Assembly: GCA_013213745.1 (NCBI GenBank) | Contig: JABSQH010000076.1 | Span: forward strand, 1 to 50,071 | DNA length: 50,071 nt | Direction of reading: 5' to 3' | DNA from: Ilumatobacteraceae bacterium | GTDB taxonomy: Bacteria; Actinomycetota; Acidimicrobiia; Acidimicrobiales; Ilumatobacteraceae | Shown: one piece after another, positions 31,653 through 40,556 of the stretch | How positions within the stretch are numbered: the stretch's first letter is position 1 | Layout of the letters: each line of letters begins with the position of its first letter | The notes under the pieces: model-generated | Told to the model about the DNA's origin: nothing | Seen by the model: only the letters and a program-made list of their open reading frames with translations | Databases searched by the model: none | Made by a program: the position numbers and the translations under genes

Positions 31653-32300
31653 ATGAACGCGGTCAGCTCGGCGTGGCGCACGGCCTCCGGAGCGAACCGT
31701 CGTGCGATCATGGCGGCGACGGCTCGCCCGCACGACCCCGAGGACTACGTGCTGCCCGAGCTCGACGGATCCGGGCCGGCGACAACGGAGATACCCCTCG
31801 ACGGCACCAAGCCGGACGCCGCCTGGGACGTGTGGCCGGCGCGGACGCTCGACGGCTGTCGGGAGCCGCTCGCCCCGGGTGTTCCCGACCTTCGCGGCGT
31901 GTGGGAGGTGTACGACGGATTCATGTCCGGCCATGTCGAACGTGTCGAGCAGGCGGGGAACCGGATCGTGATCACCGCCGGCGGTTTGGTCCACGACATG
32001 TTCTGCGATGGCACGCTCGAGAATGGTGTTGACGACACCGCAGGCATCGGCGGTCGCCACATTCGCGTTGCCGCGACGTTTGAGGACGGCGTGCACAAAC
32101 TGCGCCCCTTCGACAAGCATGTGGTCGCCGTCACGCGGCGGTTGGACGGCGATGAAATGCGCTGGCGCTACGGACCATTCCCCAACAAGCTCCGCCGGCT
32201 CACCACGCCACCACTCGACCATCCCGCGACCCGGCAGGCCGCCGAGGCGGCGGGCATGTTGCCCTCCGGCGCGACCCCCGACAAACAGACCCGAAGCTGA
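31653..32300 (+). CDS. Unknown beta-rich protein in the sulfatase operon
   Basis: I start this at the ATG at 31653 (215 residues); a TTG at 31644 and an ATG at 31710 are alternatives, and none has a strong ribosome binding site. The core from residue about 75 is beta-rich (RGVWEVYDGFMSGHVERVEQ, NRIVITAGGLVHDMFCDGTL, RHIRVAATFEDGVHKLRPFD, MRWRYGPFPNKLRRL), as in lipocalin-like barrels. I do not recognise a named family. No signal peptide is visible. Tight spacing to the MBL gene (6 bases) implies cotranscription and a shared substrate or product. Confidence 0.7.
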   Translation: MNAVSSAWRTASGANRRAIMAATARPHDPEDYVLPELDGSGPATTEIPLDGTKPDAAWDVWPARTLDGCREPLAPGVPDLRGVWEVYDGFMSGHVERVEQAGNRIVITAGGLVHDMFCDGTLENGVDDTAGIGGRHIRVAATFEDGVHKLRPFDKHVVAVTRRLDGDEMRWRYGPFPNKLRRLTTPPLDHPATRQAAEAAGMLPSGATPDKQTRS

Positions 32301-32306
32301 GCACAC

Positions 32307-33140
32307 ATGGAGATCATCCTCACCGGGACCGGCTCGCCGATTCCCGATCCGAATCGAGCGGGACCCTCAACGCTCGTCAAGGCCGGGAACACGCACATCC
32401 TCGTCGATGCCGGCCGTGGCGCCGTGATGCGGATGGCCGGGGCCGGATCGATGCCGCCATTGCTGAGCGCGGTGCTGATCACCCATCTGCACAGCGATCA
32501 CGTGTGCGCCCTGAATGACGTGATCACCACGCACTGGGTGATGACCCAAGGCGCCACGCTGTCGATCTACGGTCCTCCGGGGATCGCACAGTTCGTCGAG
32601 CGGCAGATGTTTGCACTCGAACCCGACGTCGGCTACCGCATCGCCCACCACGACGAGCTGACCGCTGCGCCGTCGGTCGAGGTAACCGAGCTCGAGCCGG
32701 GGGCGTCCTTCGCCGTCAACGACGTCCAGGTTGCTGTCGCTGCGACTGAGCACGCTCCGGTGCGCCCCACCATCGGGTTCCGTCTCGAACACGAGGGCGT
32801 CGTCGCTGCGGTGGTCGGGGACACGCTGGCATGCGACGGTGTCGACGAGCTGGCTCGCGACGCCGACGTGTACGTGCAAACCGTGATCCGAGACGATCTG
32901 GTCAAGCTGATCCCCAACGAGATGATCCAAGACATCCTCGACTACCACTCGAGCGTCGTCGATGCGGCGCAGACCGCTGCCCGTGTCGGGGCGCGGCGGC
33001 TGATGCTGACCCATCTCGTACCCGCACCGATGCCCGAGCAATACCCCGAATGGAAGGCCATCGCCGCCGAGTACTTCGACGGCGAGATCGTCATCGGTGA
33101 CGACCTCACCGCCGTCACCCTCACCGCAGAAAGCGAGTAG
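32307..33140 (+). CDS. Metallo-beta-lactamase-fold hydrolase (RNase Z / arylsulfatase-like)
   Basis: This 277-residue protein has the metal motif ITHLHSDHV (His60, His62, Asp64, His65), the start LTGTGSPIPDPNRAGPSTLV typical of the RNase Z/ElaC-like branch, ATEHAPVRPTIGFRL (third His), VVGDT (bridging Asp) and LTHLVPAPMPEQYPEW (last His). This branch includes tRNA processing enzymes and also AtsA-type zinc arylsulfatases. Between an unknown gene and two formylglycine sulfatases, a catabolic esterase or sulfatase role is more likely than tRNA processing. Confidence 0.85.
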   Translation: MEIILTGTGSPIPDPNRAGPSTLVKAGNTHILVDAGRGAVMRMAGAGSMPPLLSAVLITHLHSDHVCALNDVITTHWVMTQGATLSIYGPPGIAQFVERQMFALEPDVGYRIAHHDELTAAPSVEVTELEPGASFAVNDVQVAVAATEHAPVRPTIGFRLEHEGVVAAVVGDTLACDGVDELARDADVYVQTVIRDDLVKLIPNEMIQDILDYHSSVVDAAQTAARVGARRLMLTHLVPAPMPEQYPEWKAIAAEYFDGEIVIGDDLTAVTLTAESE

Positions 33141-33142
33141 TC

Positions 33143-35407
33143 GTGAGCGAATTTCAAGGAACCATCGGGCGGACACTCGCCGACTCCGAGCCGCACTGGA
33201 TGGAGCCACCGCATCCCGGGAGTGACGCACCAAATGTGGTCATTGTCCTCCTCGACGACACGGGGTTCGCCCAACTCGGTTGCTACGGGTCCGATATTGA
33301 CACGAGCAACATCGATGCGCTCGCAGCAGGAGGCGTGCAGTTCACGAACTTCCACGTGACGCCACTGTGTTCGCCGACTCGTGCGGCATTGCTGACCGGT
33401 CGGTCGCAGCACGCGGTCGGGATGCGCGGGGTGTCGAACTGGCGGACCGGTTTCCCGCACCAGCTCGGTCACATCTCCAACTCGGCAGCGACGATCGCCG
33501 AAGTGCTGCACCACGAGGGCTACGCCACGTTCTGCACCGGTAAGTGGCACCTCGCACCGACGACCGACATCTCCGCCGCCGGGCCGTTCGACCAGTGGCC
33601 ATTGGCCCGCGGGTTCGACCGCTTCTACGGATTCCTCGAAGGCGAGACCGATCAATTCCATCCCGAGCTGGTTCGCGACAACACCCACATCACGCCACCT
33701 GCCGGGCCCGAAGACGGGTACCACGTCTCCGAAGATCTCGTCGATCAGCTGTTGATGATGGTCAACGACAGCAAAGGGGTGCGTCCCGATCGACCGTTCT
33801 TTGCGTATCTGCCGTTCGGTGCGACACACGCTCCGCACCAAGCGCCGCAGGACTATCTCGACAAGTACCGCGGCCGGTACGACGAGGGATGGGACATTCA
33901 CCGCGAGCGGTGGTATGCGCGCCAACGCGAGATGGGTGTCATCGCCGACAACGCCGTGCTCGCGCCGCGCAACCACGGTGTCGAAGCTTGGGATGACCTC
34001 CCCGATGCACAACGACGACTGGCGTGCCGCCTGCAAGAAGCGTTCGCGGCGTTCCTCGACCACACCGACGACCAGATCGGCCGCTTCGTCGACGGGCTGC
34101 GCGACATGGGCGAGCTCGACAACACCGTCTTCGTGCTCCTCGCCGACAACGGCGCCTCCCAAGAAGGTGGGCCGTTCGGTGTGATGCACGAGATGAAGTT
34201 CTTCAACGGTGTGCTCGAATCGCCCGAAGAGGCGATCGAACGGATCGACGACATCGGCGGTCCGAACAGCCACACCAACTACCCCTGGGGCTGGGCGCAA
34301 TGCGGCAACTCACCGTTCCGGTGGTACAAGCAGAACACCCACGAAGGCGGGGTGCACGTGCCGATGATCATGCACTGGCCCGCCCGTCTCGCCGAGCAGG
34401 CGGGAACCAAGCGGACGCAGTTCGTCAACGTGTCCGACATCACCCCGACCATTTACGACCTGCTCGGGATCGTTCCCCCCGATACGTACCGCGGCATCGC
34501 CCAGATGCCGGTGACGGGACACTCGTTCGCGGCGGCGCTCGACGACCCCGGCGCACCGGCCGCGAACACGTTGCAGTACTTCGAGAACGCCGGGAGCCGA
34601 GCCTTGATCACCGAACTCGACGGAGCGTGGTGGAAGGCGGTGACGAAGCACAACCAGGGCGACGACTACGACACCGAGCCATGGGAGTTGTACAACCTCA
34701 CCGACGACCCTTCGGAGTGCGCCGACCTGGCAGGCGAGCGGCCAGAACGCCTGGGCGAGCTGATCGACCTGTGGTGGCGCGAGGCCGAACGCAATGGCGT
34801 CCTTCCGCTCGACGACCGCACGATCGAACTGTTCGCCGCACACCTCAGTGAACAGTCACCGCACCGACCCGACCGTCGGTACGCCTATCGACCGCCGATG
34901 TCTCCGATCCCGGCACAGGGCTCGCCGCCGCTCGGTGGCTTTGCCTTCGACTTTGCGGCGCGGGTGACGATGTCGGCCGGCGACGAAGGCGTGCTGTGGT
35001 CGACCGGCACCCAGAACTCAGGGTGCTCGGTGTTCGTGCAGAACGGGCGCCTCGTCGTCGATTACAACGCCTTTGACGACCACACCATCGTCGAGTCGGT
35101 GATCGAGGTGCCCGAGGGTGAGCACGCGCTCGGCTTCCGGTTGCAGCGCGACAGTCGCAGCAGCGGTTGGGTCGAAGTGTCGATCGACGGTGAACCGTGT
35201 GGTCGCGAGTCGATCCCGTTCTACATGCGCATGGTGTCGTCGGTCGGCTCCAGCATCGCCCACGATCACGGCTCGCCTGTGTCGACGCGTTACGCCGCCC
35301 CGTATGCGTTCACGGGCGAGCTCCACGATGTGGCGATCGAGGTGCCGTCGCGCACGAGTGTGCTGGAGGCCGAGGCGGCGGCGGCGGCGGAGTTGGCTCG
35401 TCAGTAG
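33143..35407 (+). CDS. Arylsulfatase, formylglycine type
   Basis: This 754-residue sulfatase starts at a GTG two bases after the MBL gene. Motifs are VVIVLLDDTGFAQLGCYGSD (metal Asp38-Asp39), HVTPLCSPTRAALLTGRSQH with Cys76 in C-S-P-T-R as the formylglycine site, FCTGKWHLAP, FAYLPFGATHAPHQAP and VLLADNGASQEGG. After the catalytic region (to about residue 560) a beta-sandwich C-domain follows (GGFAFDFAARVTMSAGDEG then SGWVEVSIDGEPCGRESIPF). The size matches the AslA/AtsA-like arylsulfatases of about 750 residues. No signal peptide is seen, so it probably works in the cytoplasm. It ends the eight-gene run. Confidence 0.93.
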   Translation: MSEFQGTIGRTLADSEPHWMEPPHPGSDAPNVVIVLLDDTGFAQLGCYGSDIDTSNIDALAAGGVQFTNFHVTPLCSPTRAALLTGRSQHAVGMRGVSNWRTGFPHQLGHISNSAATIAEVLHHEGYATFCTGKWHLAPTTDISAAGPFDQWPLARGFDRFYGFLEGETDQFHPELVRDNTHITPPAGPEDGYHVSEDLVDQLLMMVNDSKGVRPDRPFFAYLPFGATHAPHQAPQDYLDKYRGRYDEGWDIHRERWYARQREMGVIADNAVLAPRNHGVEAWDDLPDAQRRLACRLQEAFAAFLDHTDDQIGRFVDGLRDMGELDNTVFVLLADNGASQEGGPFGVMHEMKFFNGVLESPEEAIERIDDIGGPNSHTNYPWGWAQCGNSPFRWYKQNTHEGGVHVPMIMHWPARLAEQAGTKRTQFVNVSDITPTIYDLLGIVPPDTYRGIAQMPVTGHSFAAALDDPGAPAANTLQYFENAGSRALITELDGAWWKAVTKHNQGDDYDTEPWELYNLTDDPSECADLAGERPERLGELIDLWWREAERNGVLPLDDRTIELFAAHLSEQSPHRPDRRYAYRPPMSPIPAQGSPPLGGFAFDFAARVTMSAGDEGVLWSTGTQNSGCSVFVQNGRLVVDYNAFDDHTIVESVIEVPEGEHALGFRLQRDSRSSGWVEVSIDGEPCGRESIPFYMRMVSSVGSSIAHDHGSPVSTRYAAPYAFTGELHDVAIEVPSRTSVLEAEAAAAAELARQ

Positions 35408-35445
35408 CTGTTCGGTCGCTGCGGGCCGCCCGCGCCACCGCCGGC

Positions 35446-35919
35446 TCAGGGTTGGTAGGGCAGCGACGAGTGGTGCAACACGATGCGCAGCACGCCGTCG
35501 GTGTCCTTCTTGTAACCCCAGCTCTTGTCGACCGTGGTGACACCGCCGTGCTTGTCGGTGAGGATCACCCAGCCCATCCACATTGCGACATCACCGTCGA
35601 CGAAGCTCGCCGCGGTCTCTGAACGCATCGCCCTCCAGCTCTTGATTCCGAAGCCGCCGTCGAGGGGGAACTCGGGATCGTGGCCGACGAAATAGCTCAG
35701 CGCGCCCCGCTTGGTGGGTCGAAACGTCTGCTCACCGCTGGCCATGGTCGGCTTGAACAACACCGGCCCGAGGCCGTAGCCGTACGCGGCGTCCAAGACG
35801 CCGTCGGCCACGGACCGCGCAGCGTCGATACCGCCCTCGTCAAACGCCGCAGAGATGGCGATCAGCCCGTCTCCCCATGCGGTGCGCGCGTTGTCCAGCT
35901 CTGACTCCGATATCGCCAC
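35446..35919 (-). CDS. NTF2/CaMKII-association-like small protein
   Basis: I start at the GTG at 35917-35919, which is preceded by GAGGAGGAG; this gives 157 residues (VAISESELDNARTAWGDGLI). Conserved features are AYGYGLGPVLFKPTMASGEQ, RPTKRGALSYFVGHDPEFPL, DGDVAMWMGWVILTDKHG and the C-terminal LRIVLHHSSLPYQP. The last strand with its paired His is typical of a widespread NTF2-like family that databases often mislabel phosphoribosyl-AMP cyclohydrolase. Function is unknown. It converges on the arylsulfatase gene and diverges from the DM13 gene. Confidence 0.78.
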   Translation of the reverse strand: MAISESELDNARTAWGDGLIAISAAFDEGGIDAARSVADGVLDAAYGYGLGPVLFKPTMASGEQTFRPTKRGALSYFVGHDPEFPLDGGFGIKSWRAMRSETAASFVDGDVAMWMGWVILTDKHGGVTTVDKSWGYKKDTDGVLRIVLHHSSLPYQP

Positions 35920-36103
35920 GGTGTTTTGCTCCTCCTCGTCGGGCGGGTTGCCGACCGTACAGTAGTGATGAGCTTTTTGAACCGCCCTCTGCATCGCCGT
36001 GATGGGCGGTGAGCTGGGGTTTCACCGCACGTTTTGTACTCGTTTTCGGTCTCGTAATCGGTCGCCGGAAATCTTCACCGGGGGACGGCGGTTTGTAGCT
36101 GCC

Positions 36104-37063
36104 GTGACCGACACCCTGACACCCACACCAGCGGGCGAGAGGCCCGACATCGAGCACGAGTTTCAGTCCGACTCCCTCGTGCGCATGCTCATCAGCCGCA
36201 TCAGCCGACTGGAGTACGTCGTGGCCGCCGTGATCGGCGCCTTCCTGCTCGCCCTCGTCGTGATCGAGCCCAACATCTTGGAAGCACCGTTCGAGAACGC
36301 GCGGACGATCCTGTTCACCCTCGGCGGCACCGCGCTCGCTGCGATCGGCTTCGTGGCGATGTTGTCGCTGCGAGTCCCGGCGCTCGTGCGCATCGTGGTG
36401 CTCGTGGTGCCCTTCGTCATCGTCAACTGGTGGCTGTTGTCGCCGTACTTCGTCGACAACGTCGTCGACGAAGAGTTCTCCACGTCGATCTCGGCACAAC
36501 TCGCATCCCCCGATCAGGTGACTGCCGACCCCGGCGCCCCGGTGACGCCGGAGCCGGTCGGCGAGCAAGCGACCTCTGAGCCCGGCGTCGAGTCGGCCGC
36601 CGATGAGGTGGTGGAGGCCCCGGCCGATCCGGCGCCTGCCGACGCATCGCAGCCTGCGGCAGATGCCCCGGCCGCCGAGGCTCCGGCCGCCGAGACGGTC
36701 GAGGCGCTACCGGCCGCGCCGACCGGCCCGGTCTTGCTCGGAGCGGGACAGTTCGTCGGGCTCGCCGGTCACGACGGCGTCGGCGATGCCGGCATCTTCC
36801 AGAACCCGGACGGTTCGTTCACCTTGCGGTTCGAGAACTTCGACATCGAGAACGGCCCCGACCTCGAGGTGTATCTCGTACCCGGCGCCAACCAGGTATC
36901 GCTCGCCGACGGCTCGATTCACCTCGGTGCCCTGAAGGGCAACATCGGTGACCAGAACTACGAGCTGCCGCCGGGCACCGAACTCCCGCCGGGGGAGTAC
37001 ACCGCCCTCGTCTGGTGTGAGGCGTTCAGCGTCGAGTTCGTCGGCGCCACGATCGTGGTCTGA
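36104..37063 (+). CDS. Membrane-anchored DM13-domain protein
   Basis: This is 319 residues from the GTG at 36104 (VTDTLTPTPAGERPDIEHEF); a frame extension to 35999 is Arg/Phe-rich and unlikely. Three hydrophobic segments follow (EYVVAAVIGAFLLALVVIEP, TILFTLGGTALAAIGFVAML, VRIVVLVVPFVIVNWWLLSP). Next is a Pro/Ala/Glu-rich linker of about 80 residues, and a C-terminal DM13 domain (GAGQFVGLAGHDGVGDAGIF, LRFENFDIENGPDLEVYLVP, ALVWCEAFSVEFVGATIV) with its single conserved Cys. DM13 is proposed to act in redox or electron transfer on the outer side of the membrane. The domain is probably displayed extracytoplasmically. Confidence 0.85.
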   Translation: MTDTLTPTPAGERPDIEHEFQSDSLVRMLISRISRLEYVVAAVIGAFLLALVVIEPNILEAPFENARTILFTLGGTALAAIGFVAMLSLRVPALVRIVVLVVPFVIVNWWLLSPYFVDNVVDEEFSTSISAQLASPDQVTADPGAPVTPEPVGEQATSEPGVESAADEVVEAPADPAPADASQPAADAPAAEAPAAETVEALPAAPTGPVLLGAGQFVGLAGHDGVGDAGIFQNPDGSFTLRFENFDIENGPDLEVYLVPGANQVSLADGSIHLGALKGNIGDQNYELPPGTELPPGEYTALVWCEAFSVEFVGATIVV

Positions 37064-37140
37064 GTTTCGCTCGGTCTGTCCCACTCCGAGCGGTCGCGCC
37101 CTCGGCGTGCGCCGCGTTGCAGGCCAGGAGGTTCGCTGCA

Positions 37141-37635
37141 GTGCTGAAGAACAAGATCGGCACGCAGGCGTGCTCGATCGCGCGGTCGGCGGCGGTGATC
37201 GACGATGCGTGGGTGTTGCTGATCCTGCGCGAAGCCGTTTTCGGTAGCCGTCGCTTCGGCGACTTCATGGCATTCACCGGAGCGCAACCGAGCGTCGTGT
37301 CGGATCGTCTCAAACGTCTGGTCGACGCCGGGGTGCTCGAGCAGTCGCTCTACGACGAGCATCCGCCGCGTTATGAGTATCGCCTCACCGAGATGGGCCG
37401 CGACCTGCAGCCGGTGTTGATGGCCCTGACGAAGTGGGGCGACACCCATCTCGACGCCGGTGGCGGTCCGCCACTCGTGGACACCCACACATCGTGTGGG
37501 CACGACACCGACCCCACGGTGGTGTGCGGCCACTGTGCGGAGTCGCTGACGTCTGAGAACGTGCGCTCGTCGGTCGGCCTTGGCGCCGACCCTGACACGG
37601 TCGCGCAACGCGCCGACGCTGTGCGTCGTCGCTGA
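37141..37635 (+). CDS. HxlR-family transcriptional regulator
   Basis: The GTG at 37141 has AGGAGGT eight bases upstream, giving 164 residues. It is an HxlR winged helix protein: CSIARSAAVIDDAWVLLILR then FGDFMAFTGAQPSVVSDRLKRLVDAGVLEQ and RYEYRLTEMGRDLQPVLMAL, with a C-terminal Cys-rich tail (SCGHDTDPTVVCGHCAESL). The first Cys (QACSIARS) is at the position used for thiol or quinone sensing in HxlR/YodB proteins. It lies 22 bases before the fumarylacetoacetate-hydrolase gene and may control it. A broken relative lies at 40862-41313. Confidence 0.88.
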   Translation: MLKNKIGTQACSIARSAAVIDDAWVLLILREAVFGSRRFGDFMAFTGAQPSVVSDRLKRLVDAGVLEQSLYDEHPPRYEYRLTEMGRDLQPVLMALTKWGDTHLDAGGGPPLVDTHTSCGHDTDPTVVCGHCAESLTSENVRSSVGLGADPDTVAQRADAVRRR

Positions 37636-37657
37636 GCCGTCCCGTTAGCGTGCGCAC

Positions 37658-38371
37658 ATGGCGGAGGACGACGCCCCGGGATCGTTGGTCGTCGACCCGC
37701 CCGCTCCGGTGACCCTTCCCGTGCGTGGACGTACCGGTCGATTCCCGGTCCATCGTGTGTTCTGCGTCGGTCGGAACTATGCCGAGCACGCCGTCGAGAT
37801 GGGTCACGACCCAGATCGTGAGCCACCGTTCTTCTTCGAGAAGGCACCCTCATGCGTACTCCCGCCGGGAGTCGACGTCGTGTACCCGCCGCGGACGACC
37901 GAGGTGCACCACGAGATCGAATTCGTCGTCGCCATCGGGCGCACGGCCGCTGCCGTGACCGCAGACGCCGCCCTCGATCACGTCTACGGCTATGCCGTCG
38001 GACTGGACATGACGCGGCGCGACCTCCAGGCGGCCGCCAAAGCATCCGGCCGGCCGTGGGATGCCGCCAAGTCGTTCGACGGCGCGGCGCCGATGTCGCC
38101 CGTGATCCCAGCCACCGTTGCTGGCCATGTCGACGCCGGATCGATCGTGCTCGAGGTCGACGGCGACGAACGGCAGCGTGGTGATCTGGCTCAGATGATC
38201 TGGCGTCCCGCTGAGATCATCGCAGAGCTCTCCGCCTTGGTGGTGTTGCGGCCAGGTGACCTGATCATGACCGGGACGCCCGCCGGTGTTGGTTCAGTAC
38301 ACCCGGGCGACCGTCTGCACGGTCGCGTCGACGGCGTTGCCGAGCTCGACGTGAACATCATCGACCCGTAG
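37658..38371 (+). CDS. Fumarylacetoacetate-hydrolase-family enzyme (fumarylpyruvate hydrolase-like)
   Basis: This 237-residue protein has VFCVGRNYAEHAVEMGHDPD, FFFEKAPSCVLPPG, VHHEIEFVVAIGRTAAAV with the metal-binding His-x-Glu-x-Glu, GYAVGLDMTRRDLQAAAKAS, PWDAAKSFDGAAPMSPVIP and the closing IMTGTPAGVGSVHPGD. These match fumarylpyruvate hydrolases and related FAH enzymes that cleave C-C bonds after ring opening of gentisate-type aromatics. Maleylpyruvate isomerase, the usual partner enzyme, occurs as a family member at 11077 but is not adjacent, so the pathway link is only suggestive. Confidence 0.9.
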   Translation: MAEDDAPGSLVVDPPAPVTLPVRGRTGRFPVHRVFCVGRNYAEHAVEMGHDPDREPPFFFEKAPSCVLPPGVDVVYPPRTTEVHHEIEFVVAIGRTAAAVTADAALDHVYGYAVGLDMTRRDLQAAAKASGRPWDAAKSFDGAAPMSPVIPATVAGHVDAGSIVLEVDGDERQRGDLAQMIWRPAEIIAELSALVVLRPGDLIMTGTPAGVGSVHPGDRLHGRVDGVAELDVNIIDP

Positions 38372-38497
38372 CCATCAGGCAGACGCCTCGTCTCGAATTT
38401 CGGGCTCGCCTCAGGTTGGCGACATGCGGTGCTCAGGCGTCTGTCAGCAGAGTGGGAGATGCCCCAACACATTCGGGACAGAACGAGGAGCCAGACC

Positions 38498-38773
38498 ATG
38501 AAGAACCTTCGCCGAGTTGCCATCGCTACCGCCGCAGCTGCCGCGATCACGATTCCTGCTGCTGGCACCGCTTCTGCCATCTACCTCCCCGGAGACGACG
38601 GTTCGATGAACCAGCCGGCCGACGGCGAGATGGCGATCACGGTCATGCCGCTCGCCACTCCCGAAGCCGACGGTGACCTGGTAGCGGTACCCGCCGACGG
38701 TGTGCCCGGAACGGATGGATTCGACGACCAGGTGCGCCAAACGCTGCAGTCGTTCTCCTGGCTGAGCAACTGA
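38498..38773 (+). CDS. Small secreted protein of unknown function
   Basis: This is 91 residues from the ATG at 38498, with AGGAG upstream. A clear Sec signal peptide (MKNLRRVAIATAAAAAITIP, cleavage after AAGTASA) leaves a mature peptide of about 64 residues, acidic and without Cys (IYLPGDDGSMNQPADGEMAI, then DDQVRQTLQSFSWLSN). I recognise no family. It is a single gene ending 19 bases before the convergent MFS gene. Confidence 0.7.
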   Translation: MKNLRRVAIATAAAAAITIPAAGTASAIYLPGDDGSMNQPADGEMAITVMPLATPEADGDLVAVPADGVPGTDGFDDQVRQTLQSFSWLSN

Positions 38774-38792
38774 GCTGACCGAGCCGACGGGC

Positions 38793-40379
38793 CTACTGAT
38801 CGAGCGGTGGCGCACGCGTCGCCAACGAGCTGGCGGCCTCCTCGGCGGCCAGCGCGCGCTTTTTCGGTAGCCATCGCCAGCACAGGGCCAACACGATCGC
38901 CGTCAGGGTCGCCGCCAGTGCGAGGGCGAGCTGAATTCCATGGCGGAAGTCGAGTTCGGCTGCATCAGCAACTTCGTCGGCGGTCGACGTCGTCGAGCCC
39001 TCGATCTGGTTCGACGGCGCGATCGATGTGGAGTACGCCCGCGGATTGGCGCTGTCGATGATCTCTTCGACGGCCATGTCGCGCTCTTGCGCATCGGGAA
39101 TGACACTGCTCAGACTCTCGTCGAGGGTTCCTCCCAACCAACTCGCAAGCACGGTGCCGAGCACCGCGTATCCGGCCATCGAGCCAATCGCCCGTTGCGA
39201 GCTCATGATTCCCGATGCCATGCCGGCGCGGTCCTCGGACACACTGCTCATCGCCATCGCTGTCGTCGGTGTCATCGCAAACGTCAAGCCGAGCCCGACG
39301 ACGCTCCCGCCGACCAGCACCACTCCGTGGTTGATGCCCATCCCGGCGATTGTGATCACCAGCCCGACGACCACTCCGCCGAGGCCGACCAACACAAGTG
39401 GCCGACTGCCGACACGTACCACCCATCCGCCGACGCGCGGCGCGAGCAGGATCTGCCATAACGAGAACGGCACGATGAGGAGACCCGTGATCAACACGGA
39501 GAAGCCGACGACGTTCTGCCAGTACTGGGTGAGCATCAGCAGCATCCCGTACGCGCTGAAGAGCGCGACGAAGATCGTCACGATGGCCAGTGCGTAGGTG
39601 CGGTTGATGAACAGCCGCACATCCATCATCGGCTCCGGTGTTCGTAGCTCCCAGACGATGAAGGCGATGAGACCGACGATGAACACCGCCATACAGGTGA
39701 GGATCACCGGGCTGGCCCACCCGTCTTGTGGGCCCTGGATGATCGTCCACGCAAACGACCCGATGGCCACGACGTACAGGACTTGCCCGGGAAGGTCGGT
39801 GCCCTGCTCGCCAGGATCCTTCGACTCGGCGACGAAACGACGAGATAACACGAGTGCAGCGAGCCCGACAGGGACGTTCACGAAGAACACACTGCGCCAG
39901 CCGACGAACTCGGTCAGGATGCCACCGACCGTGGGCCCGAGGGCGAGACCGCAGGCCGCGATCGCCGTCCAGATGCCGATGGCCTTGGCCTTGCGGTCGG
40001 GGTCTTGGAACGCTGCGCTCACGAGTGCGAGCGAGGCGACGTTCACTGCGGCCGCGGCGAGGCCCTGTACCCCGCGAGACACGTTGAGCACCATGATCGA
40101 AGGGGCCAGCCCGCAACAGGCCGATGCGATCACGAAGGTGGCGATCGACACGTTGTAGAGACGACGTCGCCCTCGGCGATCGGCGATCGTCGCAGCTGAC
40201 ATCATCAGGACGGCCATGCCGATGGCGTAGGTCGTCACGACCCACTGAATCCCGGACTCGCCGACACCGAAGTCCTCTTGAATATCCGGGAGCGCGACGT
40301 TCACGATCAGCGCGTCGAGGAAAATCATGAACAGGCCAAGGCCTGTAGCGATGAGCGTGCCCTTCTGTACGCGGTTCAT
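38793..40379 (-). CDS. MFS multidrug exporter, DHA2 (EmrB/QacA) family
   Basis: This is 528 residues from the ATG at 40377-40379 with a 14-helix layout. Diagnostic motifs are FLDALIVNVALPDIQEDF (DHA2 motif D1), ATIADRRGRRRLYNVSIATF (motif A), GRGVQGLAAAAV-like VSRGVQGLAAAAVNVASLAL, and WRSVFFVNVPVGLAALVLS (motif C region). Such pumps export drugs or toxic organics with proton antiport. A GGTAGT-N5-ACTACC repeat about 106 bases upstream also faces the broken tautomerase gene and matches one near the HxlR relic, suggesting HxlR-type control. A periplasmic-type insert lies before the last helix. Confidence 0.9.
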   Translation of the reverse strand: MNRVQKGTLIATGLGLFMIFLDALIVNVALPDIQEDFGVGESGIQWVVTTYAIGMAVLMMSAATIADRRGRRRLYNVSIATFVIASACCGLAPSIMVLNVSRGVQGLAAAAVNVASLALVSAAFQDPDRKAKAIGIWTAIAACGLALGPTVGGILTEFVGWRSVFFVNVPVGLAALVLSRRFVAESKDPGEQGTDLPGQVLYVVAIGSFAWTIIQGPQDGWASPVILTCMAVFIVGLIAFIVWELRTPEPMMDVRLFINRTYALAIVTIFVALFSAYGMLLMLTQYWQNVVGFSVLITGLLIVPFSLWQILLAPRVGGWVVRVGSRPLVLVGLGGVVVGLVITIAGMGINHGVVLVGGSVVGLGLTFAMTPTTAMAMSSVSEDRAGMASGIMSSQRAIGSMAGYAVLGTVLASWLGGTLDESLSSVIPDAQERDMAVEEIIDSANPRAYSTSIAPSNQIEGSTTSTADEVADAAELDFRHGIQLALALAATLTAIVLALCWRWLPKKRALAAEEAASSLATRAPPLDQ

Positions 40380-40484
40380 TGACGTCGTCCTCGTGATCGA
40401 GCATTGCACACCGGGGTCGACCCGTTGTTGGCCTCGGTGTTTTGGCGTCGTGGAAGCGTGGCGCAAGCGTCCCGCGACGGAGTC

Positions 40485-40501
40485 GGTAGTTCGTGACTAC
40501 C
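40485..40501. promoter_or_regulatory. Inverted repeat, likely HxlR-type operator (copy 1)
   Basis: GGTAGT-TCGTG-ACTACC is a perfect 6-5-6 inverted repeat between the divergent MFS pump and tautomerase relic. It is nearly identical to the repeat at 41339-41355, including the TC at the start of the spacer. Confidence 0.6.
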
Positions 40502-40556
40502 CATGGATTGTCGGCCACGATATGGCGACACGCAATGCCAGGACTGCAGTGATCCG

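Noticed and set aside
38965-40518. 517-residue Arg-rich open frame overlapping the drug exporter
   Set aside because: It is a shifted-frame shadow of the DHA2 transporter, which has intact motifs and 14 helices.
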